Shown here: piece after piece, positions 25,400 through 34,290 of the stretch
How the letters are laid out: each line of letters opens with the position of its first letter
How positions within the stretch are numbered: the first letter of the stretch is position 1
DNA from: Pterois miles
Taxonomy: Eukaryota > Chordata > Actinopteri > Perciformes > Scorpaenidae
Direction of reading: 5' to 3'
DNA: 64,000 bases
NCBI GenBank assembly: GCA_947000775.1
Contig: CAMQGK010000008.1
Location: forward strand, 5,978,501-6,042,500
The notes under the pieces: generated by a model
What the model was told of the DNA's origin: nothing
What the model saw: only the letters and a program-made list of their open reading frames with translations
Databases searched by the model: none
Translations under genes and position numbers: made by a program

Positions 25400-25862
25400 T
25401 TAAATAGATGTTATTAGTCGCTATAAGCACCATAGATCTGGGTCAGTAGGGGCCTGCTACGCCCTCTACTAGAAAGAAGGTATAAAAAAGACAACAGCAA
25501 CCTCTATCGAACATAATAATTATGACAGGGGCAGGGGAGGACATCAGGCGCTGTAGTACAGACAGCGTGAAACTCCACGATGGATGCTACACAAAACATA
25601 CGGTTTCACCCACGAGGCCGGGATTCGCATTTAAAACCACCAAGCCTTAAGTGTTGCTTTCACTTTTGAAACATAGTTATTGTAAGAAAGTAGTTTTGTC
25701 GCCTAAACCTAAAGAAGCCTTTTTTGTTTGTGCCCAAAACGTAACATTTCATACAGTTTTACATTAGAATATGTTGATTTTAAGTTTCACTTGAACTTTT
25801 ACAATGTAGCAGGGCCCTACTGACCCACATCTATGGTGCTTATAGCGACTGATAACAGTCAA
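25400..25862. mobile_element. MITE-like element with inverted ends of about 55 bp
   Basis: The left end (about 25408-25462) reads GTTATTAGTCGCTATAAGCACCATAGATCTGGGTCAGTAG. The right end (about 25805-25860) is its close reverse complement. A related fragment lies at 3175-3370, sharing the GTACAGACAGTGTGAAACTCCA block and the CTAGCGACTGATAA end. Interior non-coding. Confidence 0.6.
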
Positions 25863-26029
25863 ATCGGTTGCAGTTTCTGTGTGGGGGTCCACTTTCTGCT
25901 AGATCAGAAATAAAGTGGGTTTTGAACACGTACATGATTACGTAAACATCTATTGCTCGATATCCCCACAAAATTTGACCCTGAAACACTGATTCAACCG
26001 TCTACTGGACGTCACATATCACAATAGGG

Positions 26030-26340
26030 TTGTCACAATACCAGATTTTCACTACACGATTATCATGGCCCAAAGAATTCACAATATTATTGTGATATCC
26101 ATAGAAAATATGAAAATAAATGTGATTAATAATGCTAACGATGCTAATGCTGAACAAATTAATTGTTTGTTGTGTGTTTTGCCCATATTGGCAAATGAAT
26201 TACACTCAAAATATGAATATAGGGCTTTACACAACATTATCATGTGTTTATTATTAACATGATATCAGTATTTTATTTTTAAATATCCTGGTTATCATCA
26301 ATACATGTATATTGTGACACCACCATTATACTCATATTTT
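26030..26340. mobile_element. Probable dispersed repeat
   Basis: Opens GGGTTGTCACAATACCAGAT and continues with ATTATCATGGCCCAAAGAATTCACAATA, closing with a weak complement (TATTGTGACACCACC). This style of sequence is widely dispersed in fish genomes. Only one copy is in this window, so support is limited. Confidence 0.4.
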
Positions 26341-26654
26341 CTCTTTAAGAGCATCTTTTGGCATGTTGGTGTAGAGGGAACTGACTGACTTTTATTTTAC
26401 TGATTGATGAGTTGCTTGATTAAAGGTGATTTGGTTGGCACATTGAAGTAGAATACAACATATGACACCTAAGTTTCCTCATTAGTACTATATTACTACA
26501 TACAGTACACAACCATAAAATCATATTGCCTAAAGATTTTAAAAAAACAAACAAACTGTGATTTGCTGTGATTGCCGACAGCAATCTTGTATATTTTGCA
26601 TACCAGACACAAATTATGGTCGCGCACAGTCAATCTACAGTAACCACACGGTGG

Positions 26655-26663
26655 CTATAAATA
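26655..26663 (+). promoter_or_regulatory. gpr78: TATA box of a likely gpr78 promoter
   Basis: CTATAAATA lies about 700 bases before the gpr78 start codon, at the left edge of a stretch (about 26690-27300) much richer in G+C and CpG than the surroundings (for example CCCCCGCGTGCC, GGCGCGCGTG). A start near 26685-26695 would give a long 5' UTR with several short upstream frames. Inferred from sequence and position only. Confidence 0.4.
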
Positions 26664-26689
26664 ATTCACTTCAGGAAAAAGGATCTATT

Positions 26690-27366
26690 TGCCCCCGCGT
26701 GCCTCTCTGGCGCGCGTGTGCACCTGGTGCCATTTGGCCACAGCAGACGCGTCTCCAGTTATCCAGGAGCACATCCCTGGATTTCTGTGCGCTTCTTTGC
26801 CTCCAGATCCAAATCGATTTGGACTCCAGAAACTCGCTCGTGAATAACTTGCGCGGGATGACTGATTTGTTTTTGCGCACAGCCAAGAAACCAAACAACG
26901 GGGCAAAATCTCAAACGTAGAAGTTCTCCCATATGTAGGGAAGAAGACGGTGTGAGTTTGGGTGTTTTTTGACTACTGGGACAAATTGTTCTCGTGTCTC
27001 CGGGTGTGTGATTCTTCACGTGATGTGTAAGAGCGATCATTCATTTCAATAATGCTGGTCCTCCTCAGTCCCCCTCCACATCTGTCTGATGAGCGGGCCG
27101 CCTTCACGCCCTGCGGCACTTTCAAAGCTCTACGTCTGTCGGATGTTATTAATTGGAAATTATCGGCAAGTTTGAGGAGAGAGATGGTGGTGACGGCTCG
27201 GTTCAGCACGCTGGACAGCGCTCGTGGAAGTTGGAGAGGCGCGCGGACGCAGGAGGATTTAATTGAAACATAAATTGGGGAGCTGCTGGGGGGATGAGCG
27301 ACCATGGTTGATTCTAAGTGCTTATTATTACCAACAACAGGCGCATCTTACTTTCTGGAGTGAGAC
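26690..27366 (+). promoter_or_regulatory. gpr78: CpG-rich 5' region / 5' UTR of gpr78
   Basis: CpG-rich island in an AT-rich neighbourhood, running into the first gpr78 exon. Open frames on both strands here are short and show no domain; they are expected in GC-rich DNA. Confidence 0.5.
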
Positions 27367-30300
27367 ATGGACTTTGCTGAAACCATCTTCGCTTTGTTCA
27401 TCGTCGTGGTCGCGGTCGTCTCGCTGTTGTCAAACTTGTTGGTGCTGCTATGCTTCGTCCACAGCACCGAGATCCGCCGACAGGTGCCCGGCGTCTTCAC
27501 CATGAACTTATCCTTCTGCAACATCCTCATCACTGTCCTGAACATGCCGGCCACTCTGGTGGGGATTATCAGGGACCAGCAGCCTTTCGGGGACTGCGTG
27601 TGCCACACGGTGAGCTTCTTGGAGACTTTCCTGACCGCCAACACCATGCTGAGCATGGCGGCGCTCAGCATCGACCGGTGGATAGCGGTGGTGTTCCCGC
27701 TCAGTTACTCCACCAAGATGCGCTACAAGGACGCGCTGATCATGGTGTGCTACTCGTGGCTCCACTCCTTTACCTTCTCCCTGACGGCGCTGCTCTTCTC
27801 CTGGGTCGACTACAACCGCGTTTACGCGTCCTGCACCCTGCAGCCGAGCGGGGATGCCGGCGACAGGATTAAGTTCACCATCTTCACCGTGGTGTTCCAC
27901 GCCACCAGCTTCATGCTCTCCCTGCTCACCTTGTGTTTCACCTACTTGAAGGTGCTGAAAGTCGCCAGGTTTCACTGCAAGAGGATTGACATTATCACCA
28001 TGCAGACTCTTTTCCTGCTGGTCGACATTCACCCAAGGTAGTTCACCCAATGCATCCCTCATTTATGTTTTCGTCACACATTTAGAAGTCTAAAAGTCTT
28101 TTGTGTCATTTGTGGTGCATGCACATATGAGCTGAAAGGGAGAGGACATATTAACAAGAAAAAAGTGTCTGAGATATTGGAACCCCCTGAGCAGATACCT
28201 TCTGGAGTAACTGGTGAGACCAAAACATCTAATTACAATCATTCATGGATCTGTTCTGCATTTGCTGTTTTCAGCGTGAAACAAAGATGTTTAGCAGAGC
28301 AAAAGAGGAGAAAGCAGCGAGCCACAAAGAAGATCAGCATCTTCATCGGCTCATTCATCATCTGCTTTGCTCCTTATGTTATTACAAGGTAAGTTGATCA
28401 TTTAATTTGCTGCAAAACTCCTGCACAGCAACTTAAAAGACAGCACATAATGTGTACACTTCATGAGCATCTATGCATCCAGACTCATTAAAGTCTTATA
28501 TAAGCTACACATCTGTCACACCATCAGATCACATTAGATACAATTCAACACTTGGAGTCACATTATGGTCTCTCTCAACCATGAGATGGCTCATTAGTCA
28601 CCTCCATCATCACCCTATAAACAGGTGGCTCGCCATGCAGCTTCCTCTGAAACGCACACACACACACAGTACAGTACAGACAGTAAACTGTGGCTCCCTG
28701 AGAAAAGAGGAAATTCTTCTGGGGCCCACAAACCAGTTGTCAGCCAGATGTGGTGCCGATGATCCATCACTTTGACAGTTGTGGTGCATGCACAAATGGG
28801 TGGGAAGAGGGAGGACACATTAAGGAGGACAAAGTGTCTGAGATAGTGGAGTATAACCGCCTGACCTCTATACCTGTAAGAGTAGCTGGTGAACATAAAA
28901 AATCTAATTATGATAATTCATGGATCTGTTGTGCATTTAAATGATCATTTATGCACATTTACTGAAGGTAAACATGGTCAAGTTGGTCAAGAACCAAAGC
29001 TCGCCCCAGTGGTATTAAAATTCATTGGATTTTCTCCTTACATAAAATCAGTGTAGTATATATAACTGCAATAAGGACTCATATGTGCAATTATATCATC
29101 TGCTCAAATCATAGTAACTGGACAATTATTTATTGATATAATGGACATATTTCTGGCTTTACTTTTCTATTATGTATATACTAATTTATTTTTATTTGTA
29201 TTAATACTGTTTTTAAATCTATGTTTCTTGCCTTTTATTGCACTATCCACTTGCTGCTGTAATGTGTGAATTTCCCCACTGTGGGACTAATAAAGGAATA
29301 TCTTATCTTATCTTATCTTATAACATTATACTGTATATGGTATTTAACAATATACTGTATACTGTATAAATCCGTGTTGAATTGGTATAATACTGTGGAC
29401 AATTTGAAATGTGTACATAAAACAAATCAAACAGAAATAAAGTAAATACAATACATATTGTTATATGTATTTCCTTTATGTATGGAAGATTTAAAATGCC
29501 ATAAAAAGCACCAACACCTCCTCGTGAAAACTACTGGTGATGCTTTACATAATGTCTTTATTGACAGGTTTAAGCTGTTCTCTGCTAGACGACACCATTC
29601 ACTATTTTCTGTGTTGTGACAAGAAATTCATATCACAATGAAAAAGCATTTCATTCAACTAGAAACAAAGGCTAAATAATTATTTTAAGTTCAGTAATGA
29701 CATAAATATACACAATGAAATGAAATAACCTACATATTACAATGTGTGTTGTATTTCACTTTTTCATTTTAATTTGACTTTACCTCGGCATTTTGAATCA
29801 TCCATACAGTTTAATGTTTAATCTGTTTAATCTAAAAACGTAAGGGGCATTAAAAGTTTGATTTAGTTTAAAATCCATTAAAAAACTTATGATGTTAGTG
29901 AAGCCCACAGTATCCACATGAATGCATAAAACATAAGAACAAAGCACATAAGAAATGATGGTGAACAAAGAGTAGTGAGTCTTTTTATTAGGGTTGTGTA
30001 TTGTCAAGAATCTAGCAATACAATACGTATCATGATACAGGGGTTACCATTCAATATATTGCGATACTGTAAGCAGGGTGATATATTGCAATTTTTTCAA
30101 ATCTAATTTTAAGGAAAAAAAGTCATAGTGTGAATAACACACCACCATATGCATAAAATCGTAGTGAAAAAGAATAGATTAAAAACCCAATGTAGTATTT
30201 TTGCGAATCAATACAGTATCAACATATATAACATCGTGATACTCGATGTTTTCTTACACCCATGTTGTTTAGCAAATATTCCTGAACAATTATTATCACT

Positions 30301-30800
30301 GTTAGTGATTGAATGAAGGCACAGGTGACAACTTTGTGCAGCTCAAAGGAATGCTGAAATCAATTTTAAGACTACCCTCCCTTCTGTATAAACACATAAC
30401 CCCACCCCCCTTTTTGACTTCCCCTCATAATTGCCATACAGTCCCTAATGTGTTAAGGTCTCTCTAGGTTAGGTCTTACTTAATCATCTAACAACATGAA
30501 CATTTAGAAAACGTGACTAAAGTGTACTTTGCTTAGTTATGTTTCTGCTGCCGCCCTTTCAGGTTGGCAGAGCTTCTACCCTTCGTGGATATCAACCGCC
30601 ACTGGGGAATCATCAGTAAGTGCCTGACATACAGCAAGGCTGCGTCCGATCCCTTTGCCTACTCCCTCCTACGTCAGCAGTACAAGAAAGTCCTGGTTAC
30701 TGTCGTCAACAGGCTTCTCCGCCGTGACCTGTACCCCTCGTCTGGCCATAACAGCTCTTTAGACACGGAGAACGACTACTGTCTCCAGAGGATCAGCTAA
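27367..30800 (+). CDS. gpr78: Orphan G-protein-coupled receptor 78
   Basis: Exons 27367-28037, 28275-28388 and 30563-30800 join in phase to 341 codons with stop (340 aa). Introns are GT-AG, with donors AAG|GTAGTT and AAG|GTAAGT and acceptors TTTTCAG and CTTTCAG. The product is a rhodopsin-class seven-helix plasma-membrane receptor: helix 1 with N23 (LLSNLLVLLC), helix 3 ending in DRW (103-105) in place of DRY, helix 5 running to KVLKVARFHCKR, helix 6 ISIFIGSFIICFAPYVITR, and helix 7 SKAASDPFAYSLL with DPxxY for NPxxY. These variants mark the GPR26/GPR78 pair. LAELLPFV...WGIISKCLTYSKA and the tail SSLDTENDYCLQ fit GPR78 better than GPR26, as does synteny. The ligand is unknown; the family is reported as constitutively active toward Gs. 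The start ATG was chosen because it precedes helix 1 by only a few residues, as in the family. Confidence 0.92.
28108..28265 (+). repeat. Duplicated intronic segment, copy 1 (abuts gpr78 exon 2)
   Basis: Shares TGTGGTGCATGCACA, AAGTGTCTGAGATA and TTCATGGATCTGTT blocks with 28775-28940 in the same orientation. Copy 1 forms most of intron 1 and ends about 10 bases before the exon 2 acceptor. Confidence 0.75.
28775..28940 (+). repeat. Duplicated intronic segment, copy 2 (gpr78 intron 2)
   Basis: Second copy of the segment at 28108-28265, about 670 bases away on the other side of exon 2. No exon-like sequence follows it; after GTTGTGCATTT the similarity stops. Confidence 0.75.
29265..29322 (+). 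mobile_element. Truncated retroelement 3' end with TCTTA tail
   Basis: GAATTTCCCCACTGTGGGACTAATAAAGGA followed by (TCTTA)n. This is the same 3' end as in the SINE copies, lying inside gpr78 intron 2. Upstream TTGCACTATCCACTTGCTGC may belong to a parent LINE. Confidence 0.75.
29990..30265. mobile_element. Probable dispersed repeat in gpr78 intron 2
   Basis: AGGGTTGTGTATTGTCAAGAATC...CAATACAATACGTATCATGATAC...ATATTGCGATACTGTAAGCAGGGTGAT...ATCGTGATACTCGATG. Repeated ATACG/GATAC words and partial inverted symmetry suggest a MITE-like element. Only one copy is in the window. Confidence 0.4.
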
Positions 30801-30841
30801 TGGCAAACGCGTGGACATGGCAGATACACACCACAGGCCAA

Positions 30842-30847
30842 AATAAA
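30842..30847 (+). terminator. gpr78: gpr78 poly(A) signal (AATAAA)
   Basis: A canonical AATAAA about 42 bases after the gpr78 stop, implying a very short 3' UTR. It is followed by a purine-rich, G-rich tract (30860-31060), which in vertebrates can act as a pause downstream of poly(A) sites. Confidence 0.5.
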
Positions 30848-30859
30848 GGTTGCCTCTTG

Positions 30860-31062
30860 GATGGAGGTGGGCGGAGAAAAAAAATGAGGAGGGAGACAGA
30901 GAGGACAGGATATTGTTTGGAAGCGAACAGATTGTGGGTGGGGGGGTGAAGAGAGAGCAAAAATAAGAAAGGTAGTGGGTGGAGAAAAATGAGAAGACAG
31001 TAATGAGGGGGAGGATGAAGGGGCGAAGGAGAAGACAGATAGGGAGCGACGGGGACGATGTG
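30860..31062 (+). repeat. Polypurine tract downstream of gpr78
   Basis: About 200 bases almost entirely A and G on the + strand, including GGGTGGGGGGGTG near 30936-30948. It accounts for the Ser/Pro-rich frames on the minus strand. Confidence 0.8.
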
Positions 31063-31869
31063 GAGACGTTGGACTCAGACGGTATTGGTAAACAGGAGAT
31101 CTGTGATTCATCTGCGACGGCAAAACACACACAACCACGCAGATGCACACATGGATCAGACAAATCAATTTCATCGAATGAGTCCTGGGTTCAGATTAAT
31201 CTCAAACTGAGGGACCACACAGCTGGATGCCGGCCCCCTCTTCTCTCTGAGCGACATGTATAAAGTGGCCTTTTGTACTGTACCGGCCGCTTTGTAATGA
31301 TTTTGGCAAATCCACATGTTGTGACCTTTCCTCTGCCACAAAATGCAGCGACAGAGCTAAAAGCTGATGGTCGATAGGTGCTGGAGCGATGATGTGAGAA
31401 GAAGGAGAGACAGTGTTGCTCTTGCTTCTGGATAATGAACTTTTAAAGTGTGAAGACTCAGCTGCTGCACATTAACGCCATGTTCTGTATTGACCTTGTT
31501 AGACTACTTTGTCAGTCACTGAATATTGATGCACTTTGTCTAATTCTCTCAGAGCTACTATAGTTACAGGAGCCAAAGGCTAATAACATTTACACCATGA
31601 TATTACAAGATAAAACTGGTGGCATTCTATGTTTTTGTCACTGTCAAAGAGTGCCATGAGAAGACCAGCATTAACAATGTTTTACTCCGTCTCTCAGTAC
31701 TTTCTGATTCCTTCTGAAGATTTTAGCTTTTAAATATTGGCATAGTTTTTGCCTTTATTTGAGGGGTATGACAGGCAACACAGGTCTTTGGCGAGAGTCA
31801 AACTGGGAACATTGTGAACATCATAACATATGCATCTGAACTAGACGTAAATCTTAAAGTAGAATTACC

Positions 31870-32292
31870 TCGCGGTTGTACGCCTACAGCCATGTTTGTT
31901 CAAAATCATTTTAGCCCTACATTTGTGTGAAATTATCATAATGAATTCTTGAGTTATGGCCACAGTCACAGTGACCTTTGACCAGCAAAATCTAATCAGT
32001 TCATCCTTCTGTCCAAGTGGACATTTTTGTCAAATTTGAATTAATTTATTCCAGGCGTTCCTGATATATCATGTTCATGAGAATGGGAGGGATTTGAGGT
32101 TACACTGACCTTGACCTTGACCTTTGACCATCAAAATCTAATCAGTTCATCCTAGAGTCCAAGTGGAAGTTTGTGCCAAATTTGATGAAATTCCCTTTGG
32201 GCATTTCGGAGATATCACGCTCAAGAGAATGGACTGGACGGACGTGCAACCTGGAAACTTAATGCCTCCAGTCATGGCTGTCGACATAATAT
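31870..32292. mobile_element. Partial copy of the AGGTCA-rich palindromic repeat
   Basis: Contains GTGACCTTTGACC, TGACCTTGACCTTGACCTTTGACC (32106-32129), two ATCTAATCAGTTCATCC blocks and the end AATGCCTCCAGTCATGGC...CGACATAAT. All are shared with 21838-22562. Confidence 0.65.
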
Positions 32293-32845
32293 TGATTCAA
32301 GGATATATAGTATACTTTCATTTTTAAAACAGGTTTCATAATTTCCTAAGACAGCTGGGAGCTGTAGATTTTTGCAAATGTTACTCAAACAGGAGCAAAT
32401 TGTGCATTTTTGGGGACTATTTTCAGGTGCGGATTGATACACATTTGGCACTGTGGTGGGTATTTATGGCAGCAGTGCTGGTATGTCTGTTTGACCAAAA
32501 ATAAACTATAGCGCCCTGGTTCGTGGTAATGAAGAAACATGTCACCTAGTCCAACAATGTGGCTCACTGATGTGTTTTTAATAGTTTTTGCTCATTTGAA
32601 TGCCAGGTGTATTGTAATGGCTGCAAATTACTCCACCACTCAGTCTGCAAAGCATCTCTGCGTGTTTCATTAAATTAAATCCAACTCTCATGAATTTAAC
32701 AAGTCAAGTAGGCAGGGATAATGTGATTGAGAGTTTATTTGAAGATTGAGATTAAACACTTGTTAGAAGGATCAGTTCATTATTGGTTTTGGTCTCTTCA
32801 TGGGAATTGTTGACAATAAGAAAAACACAGAATATCACCCGACTT

Positions 32846-33182
32846 TTAAAGGTGCAGTTTGTAGGATTTGGCGGCACGTGGTGGTGAGGTTGCAGTTTGC
32901 AAGCAGCTGAAACTTCTCCTGTGTCCCAAGTATGTAGGAGAACTTCAGATGTGAAAACACAAATGGCTCCATCTTGAGATTTGGTTTGTTCGTTCTGGGC
33001 GACTGTAGAAACATTGCGGCCCGTTCTGTGAAGGGACCCGCTCCGTTTGTAGATATAAACGGCTTATTCTAAGGAAACAAAAACACAGTAATTCATATTT
33101 TCAGGTCATTATACGCTACAGAAAACATATTAATATCGCATTGCCCATAGATTCCTCAAAATGCTACACACTGTTCCTTTAA
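32846..33182. mobile_element. TTAA-flanked MITE, copy 1
   Basis: TTAA then AGGTGCAGTTTGTAGGATTT at the left; AAATGCTACACACTGTTCCT then TTAA at the right. The terminal sequences are inverted copies. Exact TTAA on both sides is the target-site hallmark of piggyBac-type transposition. No transposase inside. Confidence 0.75.
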
Positions 33183-33829
33183 GTGTGAGTTTGTAACTGA
33201 ATGTACTAGAGATAGCCCACTTTTGACTGAAATGCGTTTCTATGGATATTTACATGATGTTATTATATATTTTGCACTGTACAGGAACAACTCTTTTGTC
33301 TAGATAAAAAGGGAAGCAATGTGATGTAGCATAGGGACGCTTTCAAAGTGCTTTAAACACACTATTTTGTGTTTGTGCCAGATTTGAATATGTGACATTT
33401 TCAGCGGTTCTATACTTAAACCAGAAATAGCTGCTTTATTATCAAAAATCTGTTTCTTTGGATGTACTTCATGCACATGTATTTTTCCTCCTGTAAGCCA
33501 CTTGCTGTTCTTTGGCAGTGTGATTAGCTATTAGTGGAATATGTGCAATAAAAGCTGTCAATTATAAAGCTATTAGAAATATTAATGTTTTCACATTAAT
33601 GTTATTGAATTTAGATAATGCCCTTGTAGGTTTGTAAATCGGATTCAAGCAGTACAGATAAAAGTCTTGGACACTAAATGACAAATAATAGGGCTTTTAA
33701 TCAAACATTAAATGAGGATAATGGAAAAATGATCTATTGAATATTTGATTGATGGATGCAGAACATATGAAAGGAAACATAATTTGTTATTCTCAAATAA
33801 AAGCTCTTTTGGTTCCTTGTTCACCACCA

Positions 33830-34290
33830 GCTAGTCATCTGTTTCTGCATCACATTGTTTCGTATCCATCTGCCTCGTGGCCCTAATTATATCATAGATG
33901 ATATATGGTGCAAATGTCTCTGCAGCAGCATTATTGCCAAGTGTAATTAAAGAGATGGGTCAAAGATCATTTTTGCCAATTAGTGATTTTGATTTATTCT
34001 GACTCAGACTTAATTTGATGCATGGAAACAGACCAACAGTAATTATTTGCTGCATGTTAAGTGGAGGAATCTCCATTGTTTTGTGGCTAACTCAACCACC
34101 ACCATCTCTTAATTTGAGCAGTTCACGCTAAAAGCAACTCAAGGTTGTAGTGAAGCCAAGGGTTGTGGCTACATTAACACATCATCTAATTAACCCCAAT
34201 CATCAGAATGAGCTAAAGGAGAAAGTGGTGATTAAAACTGCTCAAATGGAAAATGTATGCATAGAAAACTGTGTCACAGCTGCTGAAGCT
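33830..34290. other. Candidate conserved non-coding block
   Basis: Non-repetitive, non-coding stretch dense in homeodomain cores (CCCTAATTATATCATAGATGA, GTGTAATTAAAGAG, CCAATTAGTGATTTTGATTT, CAGTAATTATTTGC, CATCTAATTAACCCC). A perfect 12-base inverted repeat, ATTTGAGCAGTT at 34112-34123 and AACTGCTCAAAT at 34236-34247, brackets its right part. Confidence 0.4.

Larger units (their letters stand above)
393..26640. other. Intergenic region between trmt44 and gpr78
   Basis: About 26 kb with no exon I can support. Open frames here are short, unrelated to families I recognise, or lie in low-complexity DNA. Contents listed separately: degenerate tandem repeats (1.8-2.3 kb), a SINE-like piece (4.8 kb), a LINE remnant (7.3 kb), a dispersed repeat (8.88 kb), a foldback MITE (11.26 kb) with a partial copy (23.55 kb), an A/C-rich minisatellite (12.3 kb), a SINE (13.08 kb), a 172-bp tandem array (19.9 kb), a palindromic repeat (21.8 kb) and two more SINE/MITE insertions (25.0-25.9 kb). 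Non-repetitive blocks with TAAT-type sites near 10.65-11.06 kb and 19.27-19.49 kb look like conserved non-coding DNA. Other parts, such as 5.9-6.6, 14.9-19.2 and 22.6-23.5 kb, show nothing distinctive. Confidence 0.7.

Noticed and set aside
27508..28062. Minus-strand frame of 184 codons over gpr78 exon 1
   Set aside because: Shadow of a GC-rich coding exon on the other strand.
27367..30800. Assignment as gpr26 instead of gpr78
   Set aside because: Exon 3 wording (LAELLPFV, WGIISKCLTYSKA, DTEND-C-LQ tail) and linkage to trmt44 and cpz fit GPR78. GPR26 has a different tail and location.
30759..31174. Two minus-strand Ser/Pro-rich frames (134 and 125 codons)
   Set aside because: They are readings of the polypurine tract after gpr78 from the pyrimidine strand.
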